A stretch of DNA of 64,000 bases from Allobosea sp. (GTDB lineage Bacteria; Pseudomonadota; Alphaproteobacteria; Rhizobiales; Beijerinckiaceae), in contig NZ_JAUYTP010000012.1 in NCBI RefSeq assembly GCF_030695125.1, forward strand, positions 1-64,000, in the 5' to 3' direction. How positions within the stretch are numbered: position 1 is the stretch's first letter; each line of letters begins with the position of its first letter. Under the pieces are notes generated by a model, which saw nothing but the letters and a program-made list of their open reading frames with translations, had not been told where the DNA came from and did no database searches. Made by a program: the position numbers and the translations under genes. This document shows, one piece after another, positions 39,770-47,703 of the stretch.

Positions 39770-40909
39770 GTGACTGACCACACCGGCATCGAATGGACGG
39801 ACGCGACCTGGAATCCCGTCGTCGGCTGCAGCCTCGTCTCGCCAGGCTGCACCAACTGCTACGCCATGGGCCAGGCCGCCCGCATCGTCCGCTGCGCGGC
39901 GGGCCTTAACCGCGCATCGACCTATGACGGCACGGTCGAGACGGTGAAGGGCAAGCCGGTCTGGACCGGCAAGGTCGCTCTGGCCTCCGACGCGACGCTG
40001 ACCCAGCCCCTGCGCTGGAAGCGCCCGCGCCGCATCTTCGTCAACAGCATGGGCGACCTCTTCCATGAGGACGTGCCCGACGCATGGATCGACCGCGTCT
40101 TCGCGGTGATGGCGCTGACCCCGCAGCACAGCTACCAGATCCTGACGAAGCGCAGCACGCGGATGCGGGGCTATTTCGAGAAGGTGCGCCACGAAGGCGG
40201 CATCTGCGACAGCATGTCGATCATCTGGCAGCGGGCGGTCGAGATCGCGACAGAACGCAATCTGATGGCCAACTATCAGCCGCAGCTTCGCGTTCTCCCC
40301 AATGTCTGGCTCGGCGTCAGCGCCGAGGACCAGCGCCGCGCCGACGAGCGCATCCCCGATCTGCTGGCGACCCCGGCCGCGATCCGCTTCGTCAGCGCCG
40401 AGCCGCTGCTCGCGCCGATCGATTTCGAGGCCGCGTGGCACGGCGAGAGCGCGCTCGACAGCGAATGCTGGGGCGACTGCGCATGGTGCGAGAAGGGGCA
40501 CCCGCCTCTTTACAATTGCCAGCGCGGTAAGGGCGATTGGGAGCGGGGGCGCTCCGGCCTTGATTGGGTGATCGTCGGCGGCGAGAGCGGCCCGAACGCC
40601 CGGCCGATGCACCCCGGCTGGGCGCGCGCGATCCGCGACCAATGCGCCGCCGCCGGCACGGCCTTTTTCTTCAAGCAGTGGGGGGAGTGGCACCCGGATG
40701 GCCAAGGCTTTTCCGGCATCAGCAATACCGGCAGCGCCATCGCCCTGGAGGATGGCACCATCGAGATCGGCGGAGTCGACATTCCGCTCGATCGCTGCGC
40801 CGATTCCGATCTTGGGGAAACAGGCCTCTGGAAAGTCGGCAAGGCCCGCGCCGGCCGCCTCCTGGACGGCGTGACGCATGACGCGATGCCGGAGGTTCGT
40901 CATGGGTGA
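39770..40909 (+). CDS. Phage Gp37/Gp68 (DUF5131) three-Cys-motif protein
   Basis: A 379-aa protein with the family hallmark IEWTDATWNPVVGCSLVSPG followed by CTNCYA. Cys20, Cys27 and Cys30 give the three-Cys motif, which may bind a metal or Fe-S cluster. Other conserved parts are RIFVNSMGDLFHEDVPDAWI, LTKRSTRMRGYF, NVWLGVSAEDQRRADERIPD and VIVGGESGPNARPMHPGWAR. These proteins are common in phages and islands, often near a TcmP partner, which is not present here. Role unknown. Stop overlaps the next start by eight bases. Confidence 0.9.
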   Translation: MTDHTGIEWTDATWNPVVGCSLVSPGCTNCYAMGQAARIVRCAAGLNRASTYDGTVETVKGKPVWTGKVALASDATLTQPLRWKRPRRIFVNSMGDLFHEDVPDAWIDRVFAVMALTPQHSYQILTKRSTRMRGYFEKVRHEGGICDSMSIIWQRAVEIATERNLMANYQPQLRVLPNVWLGVSAEDQRRADERIPDLLATPAAIRFVSAEPLLAPIDFEAAWHGESALDSECWGDCAWCEKGHPPLYNCQRGKGDWERGRSGLDWVIVGGESGPNARPMHPGWARAIRDQCAAAGTAFFFKQWGEWHPDGQGFSGISNTGSAIALEDGTIEIGGVDIPLDRCADSDLGETGLWKVGKARAGRLLDGVTHDAMPEVRHG

Positions 40910-41333
40910 GGCGAAGCGGCGGGGACTGCTCGGCAGCCAGGCGCGCCCCATGCCCAATCTGGCGCAGTTTCTCGGCGAAAGCCGGGGAGAGCAGTTCGAA
41001 GACTATGTCGCCGAGATGGCCCGCAATCAGGCCTGGGCCGACACGGCCGCCACGGCTGAAGAGCGCATCATGGTCCGGCTGCTGCGCGTCATGGGCATCG
41101 CAGCGATAGAAGGGCTGCGGGAGGCGGAGGCGGCGGAGGGCGGCGACTTCGTTGGCGCGATCCTTCAGCTCGCCCGCGTCATGGGGCACACGGCGCTTTG
41201 CGCCACCGCCGGCGCATGTCGCGAAGACACGCCCTGGCGCGAGCTGGCGACCATCCTGATCGAGGAGTTCCGCTTCGGCGCCGATGCGGCGGCCGACCAG
41301 CTGGAGCGGCAGCGGGAGGCCAGCCATGGGTGA
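40902..41333 (+). CDS. Right-operon protein, unknown
   Basis: A 143-aa protein. The ATG at 40902 was chosen because GGAGG lies seven bases upstream; it gives MGEAKRRGLLGSQARPMPNL. It is helical with a two-Cys spot (TALCATAGACRED) and no membrane segment. It resembles phage proteins that start with MGEAKRR, but I cannot name a family. It overlaps the Gp37/Gp68 gene by eight bases and the next small gene by eight bases. Confidence 0.65.
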   Translation: MGEAKRRGLLGSQARPMPNLAQFLGESRGEQFEDYVAEMARNQAWADTAATAEERIMVRLLRVMGIAAIEGLREAEAAEGGDFVGAILQLARVMGHTALCATAGACREDTPWRELATILIEEFRFGADAAADQLERQREASHG

Positions 41334-41541
41334 GATTCAAGCCTCTCTCCCGCTGCCGCAACCGACGAGATGGTCCCGGCCGAAGGGCAAGCACGCCTGC
41401 GGTCGCGACCCGGCCGCCGGCCCCGGCTCCTGCTACCATTGGTGGGACGGGTGCCCGCGCGCCGAGAAACGCGGCTGCTATCTGCACTGGCGGCGGGAAC
41501 AGCAGCGGCAGGCCGACCTCAACACGGCACTCGCGCGATGA
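41326..41541 (+). CDS. Small Cys/His-rich phage protein
   Basis: A 71-aa protein (MGEIQASLPLPQPTRWSRPK) with HACGRDPAAGPGSCYHWWDG followed by CPRAEKRGCYLHW. Cysteines and histidines are spaced like a small zinc-binding module. It overlaps the previous gene by eight bases, and the following small membrane protein by four. Function unknown. Confidence 0.6.
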   Translation: MGEIQASLPLPQPTRWSRPKGKHACGRDPAAGPGSCYHWWDGCPRAEKRGCYLHWRREQQRQADLNTALAR

Positions 41542-41711
41542 CCCGGCTCCCGCTCTTTGCATTGTTCGCCCTGGTAGCTGCCGCCGGCTTCGGCGCGGTT
41601 GAGATGCTTCGCGCCCTGGCCCCGACCATGCCGGACGAGATGCGCGGCTTCGTCGCCGCCTGCCTGGCGATCGCCGCCGGCGCCATGGTCGTCGACAAGG
41701 TGACGGCATGA
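41538..41711 (+). CDS. Small membrane protein of the right operon
   Basis: A 57-aa protein (MTRLPLFALFALVAAAGFGA) with two hydrophobic segments (5-22 and 37-53), so likely a two-pass membrane protein. It overlaps both neighbours by four bases. No holin-like dual start is apparent, and the gene lies in the early operon, so lysis is not implied. Function unknown. Confidence 0.6.
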   Translation: MTRLPLFALFALVAAAGFGAVEMLRALAPTMPDEMRGFVAACLAIAAGAMVVDKVTA

Positions 41712-42130
41712 CCAACCCCATCCGCCTTCAGCTCTCGCGCCGCAAGGGCTTTGACCTGCAAGCCCTGTCGCAGGCCAGGAACGGCTTCGATGCGGTCAAC
41801 GTGGCTCGCCCATCGATCCTCGGGAATCCGTTCGTCGTCGGCAAACACGGCACAAGGGCCGAATGCGTCCGGCTGTTCCTCGCAATCTGCGACGGCCTGG
41901 TGCCGCTCACCCTGGGCGACGGCGTCTTCGAAGCCGCCCGTGCCTATCCTTATGTCGTCGAGGCGCAGACCCGGCGGCTGAGGGCCAAGAACCTCGCCTG
42001 CTGGTGCCGGCTGCCGAAACCCGGAGAGGCCGATCTCTGCCACGCCGCCGTGCTGCTGGGTTGGGTCAACAACGACGATGTCGAGACCCGCCGCGCCGCC
42101 CTGCGGCCGATCTGCGAGGCGGTGCGCTGA
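41708..42130 (+). CDS. DUF4326 domain protein
   Basis: A 140-aa protein with the DUF4326 pattern. The N-terminal RKGFDLQALSQARNGFDAVN and RPSILGNPFVV, then the C-terminal LRAKNLACWCRLPKPGEADL and CHAAVLL, contain the conserved Cys pair and His. The domain is frequent in phages, and its biochemical role is unknown. Overlaps neighbours by four bases and one base, in the translationally coupled right operon. Confidence 0.85.
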   Translation: MTNPIRLQLSRRKGFDLQALSQARNGFDAVNVARPSILGNPFVVGKHGTRAECVRLFLAICDGLVPLTLGDGVFEAARAYPYVVEAQTRRLRAKNLACWCRLPKPGEADLCHAAVLLGWVNNDDVETRRAALRPICEAVR

Positions 42131-42411
42131 TGCCCCGCGCCCGGCTGATCGCCGATCTCACGCCGGCCGAGGTCGCGGCGGCGCTGGGCTATGACAGCGC
42201 GCGAGCCTTCAACGAACGGATGGCGGATTATCTCAAGCGCGGCTTCCCGGCGGCAGACCCTATGACCGGCCGATTCGACCCTGAAGCCGTCGAGCGCTGG
42301 CGCCGATCACGCGCGCCGCACCTCTTCCCGGAATTGACGATCGCCCCCGCCGCACGCAACGCTGCAACCCTGGCGGCGGAGCGGAGACAGCGCAAATGGG
42401 GCACGGCGTGA
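42130..42411 (+). CDS. Excisionase-like small DNA-binding protein
   Basis: A 93-aa protein directly upstream of the integrase and overlapping its start by 16 bases. The chosen ATG overlaps the previous stop by one base (TGATG). The N-terminus LTPAEVAAALGYDSARAFNE, followed by KRGFPAADPMTGRFDPEAVE, fits a winged-helix of the MerR/Xis kind in which a turn follows the recognition helix. Position next to int supports a recombination directionality role. This is inferred. Confidence 0.72.
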   Translation: MPRARLIADLTPAEVAAALGYDSARAFNERMADYLKRGFPAADPMTGRFDPEAVERWRRSRAPHLFPELTIAPAARNAATLAAERRQRKWGTA

Positions 42412-43559
42412 AGATCCCCTATTCCCCGGTCAAAAACGGCAAGCGCTACTGGCAGCCGACGAAGGCGATGCAGGAGCAAGGTTTCCTGCCGAAGCCGCTC
42501 GGCCGGGACGACGACCGCAGCCGCAAGGTCGCGCTCGGCCTGTATGAGGCCTGGCTCAAGGTCCTCAACAATGAAGAGCACCCGCCCGTCTCGAAAGACG
42601 CCTCCCGCGAGGTCGCCGAGGCGGCACGCCGCTACCCTCCCCGGTCGATCGGCGAGGCCTTCCAGCGCTGGATCCGCACAGAGGAATGGCGGGCCATCCC
42701 CTACAGCACCAGGACGAAGGTGCTCTGGCCGGCCTGGTACCGCGTTCGCGATGCCTGGGCCGAGGCCGACCCCGACACGATGACCTTCGAGTTGATCTCG
42801 GAATGGCGCAAGGAACTGGTCGAGGATCACGGCGTCGGCGTCGCCCACAAGACGCTGAAGTTCTGGCGCAAGCTCTGGAAGATCATGCGGGCGCTGAAGG
42901 TCGCCAGGGGCGACGACCCGTCGCTCGGGATGCGGAACAAGGCGCCGGCGCCGCGCTGGCAGACTTACAGCGAGGGCGAGGCGGTCATCCTGGTCAAGCG
43001 CGCGATTCGGGCACGCCAACTCCAGCTCGCCTGCATCATCGCGGTCACCTGGGACACCCTGTTCTCACCGGGCGATGTCCGCCTTCTCGCCGGCAAGCAT
43101 GTCGCCTACCGGAAGCAGGGCCGGCGCAAGGCCCTGTTCTTCGATCGCACCGAGGATGGCCGCATCAAGACTGGCAGGGCGGCGATCGGGACGGTCGGGC
43201 CACGAACGCAACGGCTCTGCGAAGCCGTCTGGCAGGGCGTCGAGCACCTTCCCGATGGCTATGTCTTCCGCAAGCCCAACGGCCAGCCCTTCCGCGATCA
43301 CGAGCTGGCGAAGGCCTTCGCCGCGATCCGCGACCCGGGCGACGATCGCCAGCTGCGCGACATGAGGCGCTCGGGCAGCGGCGAGGCCAACGCCAGCGGG
43401 GTGTCAAACCCGGGGCTGCTCTCGGCGAAGCTCGCCAACAGCATCCAGACCTCCAACGCACTGCACAAGACCTATGCGCCGGTCGACCACGACGCCGTCA
43501 TCGAGTTCGACAAAGCCCGGCTGGCGGGGCGCCAGAAGCGCAGGGCCGGGAACGAATAA
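42396..43559 (+). CDS. int: Tyrosine recombinase / prophage integrase with divergent active site
   Basis: A 387-aa integrase. A core-binding helical domain covers residues about 80-170 and the catalytic domain follows. The nucleophile is Tyr360 (in ALHKTYAPVD). The usual box I 'GxR' appears as WDTLFSPGDVRLL (219-231), with Ser in the place of the Arg, and box II as RDMRRSGSGEANASG, with no His-x-x-Arg. I recall related alphaproteobacterial integrases with the same SPxDVR pattern. It is the last gene of the prophage and runs toward tRNA-Arg. An alternative start is GTG 42408. Confidence 0.85.
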   Translation: MGHGVKIPYSPVKNGKRYWQPTKAMQEQGFLPKPLGRDDDRSRKVALGLYEAWLKVLNNEEHPPVSKDASREVAEAARRYPPRSIGEAFQRWIRTEEWRAIPYSTRTKVLWPAWYRVRDAWAEADPDTMTFELISEWRKELVEDHGVGVAHKTLKFWRKLWKIMRALKVARGDDPSLGMRNKAPAPRWQTYSEGEAVILVKRAIRARQLQLACIIAVTWDTLFSPGDVRLLAGKHVAYRKQGRRKALFFDRTEDGRIKTGRAAIGTVGPRTQRLCEAVWQGVEHLPDGYVFRKPNGQPFRDHELAKAFAAIRDPGDDRQLRDMRRSGSGEANASGVSNPGLLSAKLANSIQTSNALHKTYAPVDHDAVIEFDKARLAGRQKRRAGNE

Positions 43560-43566
43560 TGAAACC

Positions 43567-43634
43567 GAGTTGGAAAACAGCACCCCTCTTCCAACTCAAT
43601 ACGGCCGACAAGGGCGGCTAAGCCCTTGATAAGT
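43567..43634. other. Hairpin-rich attachment-site flank between integrase and tRNA-Arg
   Basis: The 75-bp gap contains GAGTTGGAA (43567-43575) and TTCCAACTC (43589-43597), a perfect 9-bp inverted repeat, and AAGGGC / GCCCTT (43610-43615 and 43622-43627). Neither is followed by a T-run. They may end integrase or tRNA transcripts or bind the integrase arm. The attachment core probably continues into the tRNA 3' end (43635-43670). Its other copy lies outside the window. Confidence 0.45.
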
Positions 43635-43711
43635 TGGCGAGCCCGGCTGGATTCGAACCAGCGACCAGCAGCTTAGAAGGCTGCTGCTCTATCCATCTGA
43701 GCTACGGGCCC
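43635..43711 (-). tRNA. tRNA-Arg (UCU)
   Basis: Cloverleaf on the minus strand: acceptor GGGCCCG pairing with CGGGCTC (one G-U), D arm GCTCAGATGGATAGAGC, anticodon loop CTTCTAA giving anticodon UCU, T arm CTGGTTCGAATCCAG, and encoded CCA (43637-43635). The 3' end faces the integrase gene, so this is the likely attachment site, with the gene kept intact by the prophage. Confidence 0.95.
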
Positions 43712-43784
43712 GCAAGCGAAGGCATCGTCCCCTTCGCCTGTCTCATCAAAGGCTCAGGCCCAAGCCTGCGCCTGTCTCAGGAAT

Positions 43785-44090
43785 TCAATGCGTCCACTGT
43801 CCCAGACGCGAGAACTTGAAATTGTCGGAATAGGCCACGGTGCGGCGTTGCGGCTCGTTGGGCTGCTCGACACGATAGGCGATGCCGTTGCGGGTGGCAT
43901 AGGCCACGGCCTCCGCCTCGCTGTCGAACCAGAGCTTGAGCTGGCTCTTCATGTCGCCCGACGACGTCCAGCCCATCAGCGGCTCGATCTGGCGCGGCTG
44001 CTCCGGCTCATATTCGAGCAGCCAGCGCTCGGTCTTGGCGGTGCCCGACTGCATGGCTGTGCGGGCGGGGCGGTAGATGCGTGCGGTCAT
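43785..44090 (-). CDS. NDUFS4-like ETC complex I subunit
   Basis: A 101-aa protein of the ETC complex I subunit family (mitochondrial NDUFS4-like). It has MTARIYRPARTAMQSGTAKT, WLLEYEPEQPRQIEPLMGWT, SSGDMKSQLKLWFDSEAEAV and AYRVEQPNEP, in family order and length. In alphaproteobacteria it is an accessory peripheral subunit of NADH:quinone oxidoreductase at the membrane. It lies between tRNA-Arg and tRNA-Pro on the same strand as both, in the host chromosome. Confidence 0.9.
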   Translation of the reverse strand: MTARIYRPARTAMQSGTAKTERWLLEYEPEQPRQIEPLMGWTSSGDMKSQLKLWFDSEAEAVAYATRNGIAYRVEQPNEPQRRTVAYSDNFKFSRLGQWTH

Positions 44091-44163
44091 GGCTCTCGCT
44101 TGCCCTCACCTGAAATCCTGGCTCGCTAGCGGTTCGCATAAGCGAATCCAGCGACACCGAAAA

Positions 44164-44240
44164 TGGTCGGGGCACCAGGATTCGAACCTGGGACCCTCTG
44201 CTCCCAAAGCAGATGCGCTACCGGGCTGCGCTATACCCCG
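44164..44240 (-). tRNA. tRNA-Pro (UGG)
   Basis: Cloverleaf on the minus strand: acceptor CGGGGTA pairing with TGCCCCG, D arm around GCGCAGCCCGGTAGCGC, anticodon loop CTTTGGGA giving UGG, T arm CAGGTTCGAATCCTG, encoded CCA (44166-44164). First base C1 at 44240 as usual for tRNA-Pro. Confidence 0.95.
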
Positions 44241-44311
44241 ACGTGGTCATTCCGGCGAGCCGGTTGGCTATCACGTCCGGCCGCCTTGCCGCAAGCGAAA
44301 GCCCGGGCGGC

Positions 44312-44857
44312 TCAGCGTTTGAACAAGGGATGCTCGATGCGATCGCCCGGCTTGATGCCGAGCGTCCGGCTAACGCCGCCATTGATCTCCAGCACCGACA
44401 GCACGGGCTCGCCTGAGGGAATCGTGCGCTGCGACAAGGGCTCGGTGTTCTCGGCGATCCTGGCGATGGTCCCGTCGGCGCGGATGAACAGCATGTCCAG
44501 CGGGATGAAGGTGTTCTCCATCCACATCGCGACCGGCTCGACGCGCGCGAAATCAAACAGCATGCCGCGATCGGCGGGCATGTAGCGGCGATGCATCAGC
44601 CCCCTCGCCCGCTGCTCGGGCGTGCGCATGACCTCGACCTGGAAGGCGTGGCGCTTGTCGGCGCTGACGATCGCCAGCGTTTCCAGCGCCGCGGCCGGTG
44701 CGGCGGGAGTCGCCTGCGCCAGGCGCAAGGGCTGCGACGCGCTCGGCACGGGCGCTGCGAGGGCCGCCGCGAAGGCCAGGCCGGCCGCTGCGATGCAGGC
44801 GGCGGGGAAACGGGTCTTGGCCTGCATCGGTCTCGGCTCCATCCGTGTCGGCTTCAT
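44312..44857 (-). CDS. Exported DUF192 protein
   Basis: A 181-aa protein with an N-terminal signal peptide (hydrophobic AACIAAAGLAFAAALAAPVP about residues 17-37). The DUF192 core runs from HAFQVEVMRTPEQRARGLMH, through RRYMPADRGMLFDF and AMWMENTFIPLDMLFI, to EINGGVSRTLGIKPGDRI. The conserved WMENT-x-IPLDM motif is diagnostic. The function of DUF192 is not known; it is a small periplasmic beta-rich domain. Divergent from the next gene, with a 164-bp gap between them. Confidence 0.9.
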   Translation of the reverse strand: MKPTRMEPRPMQAKTRFPAACIAAAGLAFAAALAAPVPSASQPLRLAQATPAAPAAALETLAIVSADKRHAFQVEVMRTPEQRARGLMHRRYMPADRGMLFDFARVEPVAMWMENTFIPLDMLFIRADGTIARIAENTEPLSQRTIPSGEPVLSVLEINGGVSRTLGIKPGDRIEHPLFKR

Positions 44858-45021
44858 GCGTGTGATCCTGCAAAGCTATGATGGCGGAGATGGCGAATCT
44901 GCGACAGATACCGGCCAAGCGCGGCCAGGGGTCAAGCTTTTCGTCCGCGGGCGGAAGCGGCGGCGTCTTTCCTTCCCGGCCCGGTTGCGGCAGGGTCGCC
45001 GCCACAGATCAGGAGACCATC

Positions 45022-46881
45022 ATGACCGCAGCGCGCCTTCGCCATCGGTTCAGCGCCGCCATTGCCCTCACCGCGCTGGCGCTTGTCCAGCCCGTCGCGG
45101 CCGCCGATTTCCAGCTCGACAATGTCCGCCTCGATTTCGGGGCAGTGGTGATCTCGGCGCCCCGGCTGATGGTCAAGGGCTCGTCGCTGGAGCGGGAGGC
45201 CTTCCGCGCGCTGCTCGACACCAGGAGCAGCGAGAGCGCGGTCGCCCGCATCGACCGCCTGAACGCGAGCGAGATCACCGCGCCCGAACTCGTCTTCGAG
45301 CACAGCCTGGGCCAGCAGAAGCAGGCCACGACCTATCGCGACGTCCGGTTCTCGGCGATTCGGGACGGCGTCGTCGGGCGCGGCGAAGCGGCGGGCGGCA
45401 CGCTCAGCGGCGAGAACCCGCAATCGGGCAAGATCACCGGCACGCTGCAGCGCATGGGCTTCGAGGGGCTCGACCTGCGGCAGACCGCACGCGTGATGAC
45501 CGAACGCGCCACGCCTGGCGGCAACGAGCCGGCCCGGCCGCTGGTACGGCGCTTCGAGCAGGACGGCTACACCGTCGACATGGGCGCGGCCGGCCAGGTC
45601 AGCCTCGGCAAGATGATCGGGCGCGATTTTGGCGCCCGCGTCGGCGAGGAGCCGCTGGGCGAGGTCTTCAACCGCGCGATGTCGCTGGCCGCGGAGGTCG
45701 CCGCCAGCGAGACCAAGCCCGGCTCGACGAGGCCTGGCTCGACAAGGCCTGGCGCCGCCAGGCCAAACCCGACGACCGGCGATGCGGAGAAGCGCATGGG
45801 CGAAGCCCTGCTCGCGCTCTACGATCGGATCGACTACGGCAGCGGCGACATCCGCGACATGACGATGACCGTGGTCGACCCCACGCCCGCAGGCAGGCCT
45901 GGCGTCAAGCCCGAGCCCGTCACGGTCAAGATCGCCCGCATCGCCTATGGCGACGACGCGGCGGCGAAGTCGGGTTTTTCGGTCGAGGGGCTGCAGTTCG
46001 CCGGCGGCGGTGCCAAGGGGCTGATCGATTCGATCAGCTATTCCGGCTTCTCCTACGGCCCGGTCATCAAGGCCTTGCGCGAGGATCTCGCCAGGCCGTC
46101 TGCCGGGGCGGATGCGTTCGACTGGCGGCGCTACATCCCGACGCTCGGCACGATGCGCCTCGCCGGGCTTTCGGTCGACGCCCCGCCGATGCTGCCGGGC
46201 GGCCAGCCGATCAAGATCGGGCTCGGGACGTTCGAACTGAAGGCCGGCGAGCAGCTCAACGGCATTCCCACCAGCCTCGTCGTGACCGTCGACAAGCTTC
46301 TCGCGCCGATCTCCGAAGGAACGGGCAATCCCGCCGCCCGGGACCTGATCGCCATGGGCATCCGCTCGCTCGACCTCTCGGCCAAGATCGATCTCGCCTG
46401 GGAGGCGGCGCGCAATGAACTCGCCATCCGCCAGATCGCGTTCGGCGGCGCCGGGCTGGCGCGGCTGGAGGCGTCCGCGACGCTCGGCAACGTCACCAAG
46501 GATCTGTTCTCCAACGACATGGCGCTGGCGCAGGTCGCGGCGCTGGGTGCGACCGCGCGCGGGCTGACCGCCAAGCTCGAGAATTTCGGGCTGGTCGAGA
46601 AGCTGATCGCCAACGAAGCCCGCAAGGCCGGCCGCAGGCCCGACGAGATGCGCCAGCAATTCGCGATGATCGCCAGTCTCGGCCTGGCCTCGATCCTCGG
46701 CCCCTCCGATGCCGCCAAGACGCTGACGGCGGCGGTGTCGCGTTTCGCCGCCAAGCCCGGCACGCTGACGCTCGACGCCCGGGCGAAGTCTGCCAGCGGG
46801 CTTGGCCTGGCCGACGTCATCACCATCACCGATCCCACCGAACTGCTCGACAAGATCGATCTCAAGGCCGATTCGCAGTGA
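45022..46881 (+). CDS. Large exported protein, function unknown
   Basis: A 619-aa protein. The ATG at 45022 was chosen for the AGGAGA six bases upstream; it opens [20 protein letters not shown], a signal peptide ending near VAAADF. The mature part has repeated beta-strand units ([20 protein letters not shown]) and many helical inserts. A short tandem repeat [15 protein letters not shown] lies about residues 234-248. No membrane anchor is visible beyond the signal, so a periplasmic location is likely. No family named. It reads through to the acetyltransferase with a four-base overlap (GTGA). Confidence 0.75.
   Translation: MTAARLRHRFSAAIALTALALVQPVAAADFQLDNVRLDFGAVVISAPRLMVKGSSLEREAFRALLDTRSSESAVARIDRLNASEITAPELVFEHSLGQQKQATTYRDVRFSAIRDGVVGRGEAAGGTLSGENPQSGKITGTLQRMGFEGLDLRQTARVMTERATPGGNEPARPLVRRFEQDGYTVDMGAAGQVSLGKMIGRDFGARVGEEPLGEVFNRAMSLAAEVAASETKPGSTRPGSTRPGAARPNPTTGDAEKRMGEALLALYDRIDYGSGDIRDMTMTVVDPTPAGRPGVKPEPVTVKIARIAYGDDAAAKSGFSVEGLQFAGGGAKGLIDSISYSGFSYGPVIKALREDLARPSAGADAFDWRRYIPTLGTMRLAGLSVDAPPMLPGGQPIKIGLGTFELKAGEQLNGIPTSLVVTVDKLLAPISEGTGNPAARDLIAMGIRSLDLSAKIDLAWEAARNELAIRQIAFGGAGLARLEASATLGNVTKDLFSNDMALAQVAALGATARGLTAKLENFGLVEKLIANEARKAGRRPDEMRQQFAMIASLGLASILGPSDAAKTLTAAVSRFAAKPGTLTLDARAKSASGLGLADVITITDPTELLDKIDLKADSQ
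45721..45765 (+). repeat. Three 15-bp tandem units
   Basis: GGCTCGACGAGGCCT, GGCTCGACAAGGCCT and the diverged GGCGCCGCCAGGCCA follow one another in frame inside the exported protein gene, coding [15 protein letters not shown]. Being a multiple of three, copy changes would lengthen or shorten the linker only. Confidence 0.8.
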
Positions 46882-47609
46882 CGACCGTGACGGACCCGGC
46901 CGGGCTCCTCCCACCGGAGGACGCCGGCTGGCGGCCGGGCCCGCTCGTCGCCTGGTGGGCGGGGCTGGCGCCTGCGGCCAACAGCTTGCTGCGCAAGCGC
47001 TTCAACCCGGACAACCAGGCGCGTCTCCACCTGGCCAAGCTCATTGCGCGGCGGCCCGGTCAGATCGCGGTCGGCGCCTGGACCTATGGTCGGCCCAAGG
47101 TGCGCTTCGCCGAAAGCGGTGCCCGGCTGACGATCGGCCGCTACGGCTCGATTGCCGATGGCGTCGAAATCCTGCTCGGCGGCAATCATCGCACCGACTG
47201 GGTGACGACCTACCCCTTCCCGGCGTTGCCCGGCCTCTGGCCGGAAGCCGCGGGTGTCGGCGGCAGCCATATGACGCGGGGCGACGTCACGATCGGCCAT
47301 GACGTCTGGCTCGGCTCGCAATGCATGGTGCTGTCGGGCGTCAGCATCGGCACCGGCGCCGTCGTCGCGGCGCGTGCGGTGGTGACGCGCGACGTGCCAC
47401 CCTACGCGATCGTGGGCGGCAACCCGGCGCGGGTGCTGCGGCAGCGCTTCGACGAGGCCCAGGTCGCGGCTCTCCTGGCCAGCCGCTGGTGGCTGCGGCC
47501 GCGCGATGAAATTGCAGGTTTTCTGCCGGTTTTGATGTCGAGCCGCGTCGATGATCTTCCCTCTCCGGTCGGCGCCGAGGAAGGCTCAACAACATCGGGC
47601 TCGACGTGA
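46878..47609 (+). CDS. Hexapeptide-repeat (CatB-like) acetyltransferase
   Basis: A 243-aa protein with a left-handed beta-helix: [60 protein letters not shown], and [20 protein letters not shown], then [20 protein letters not shown]. This is the xenobiotic acetyltransferase/CatB pattern with catalytic His in NHRTDW. It uses acetyl-CoA, and its target is probably a sugar in a surface glycan. The GTG start overlaps the previous stop by four bases. It heads the surface-polysaccharide group. Confidence 0.88.
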   Translation: MTTVTDPAGLLPPEDAGWRPGPLVAWWAGLAPAANSLLRKRFNPDNQARLHLAKLIARRPGQIAVGAWTYGRPKVRFAESGARLTIGRYGSIADGVEILLGGNHRTDWVTTYPFPALPGLWPEAAGVGGSHMTRGDVTIGHDVWLGSQCMVLSGVSIGTGAVVAARAVVTRDVPPYAIVGGNPARVLRQRFDEAQVAALLASRWWLRPRDEIAGFLPVLMSSRVDDLPSPVGAEEGSTTSGST

Positions 47610-47629
47610 CGACGTGCCGCTGAGAAATT

Positions 47630-47655
47630 TCAATTGTATATTCAGAAACAATTGA
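47630..47655. repeat. AT-rich inverted repeat before the methyltransferase gene
   Basis: A perfect 8-bp dyad TCAATTGT (47630-47637) and ACAATTGA (47648-47655) around TATATTCAGAA-type spacer, in an AT-rich patch that stands out from the GC-rich surroundings. It may be an operator or promoter element for the next gene. Confidence 0.55.
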
Positions 47656-47703
47656 CCATTGAAATCGACGCGCCGCTGGGGCGCGCTGACAGTGGCGTTG
47701 TTC

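Larger units (their letters stand above)
1..43650. mobile_element. Tailed-phage prophage, lambda-type head with Mu-type contractile tail (left end outside window)
   Basis: Contiguous block of phage genes from the window edge to the tRNA-Arg gene. Terminase, portal, protease, capsid and decoration proteins are of the lambda kind. Sheath, tube, tape measure and baseplate proteins gp43 to gp48 are of the Mu kind. Integrase is the last gene on the right and runs toward the 3' end of tRNA-Arg, the classic arrangement at an attachment site. The left attachment copy is not in the window, so the element is longer than 43.6 kb. Structural genes look intact, and no transposase genes of the Mu type are visible, so integration is inferred to use the tyrosine recombinase. 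Confidence 0.95.

Noticed and set aside
41538..41711. Holin
   Set aside because: Two hydrophobic segments fit, but the gene is in the early operon without an endolysin nearby.
1..43600. Left attachment site of the prophage
   Set aside because: No second copy of the tRNA-Arg 3' end sequence was seen; it must lie outside the window.
44932..46914. 660-aa minus-strand frame opposite the exported protein gene
   Set aside because: Repetitive Arg/Asp/Gly composition, antisense to a gene with a signal peptide and ribosome-binding site.
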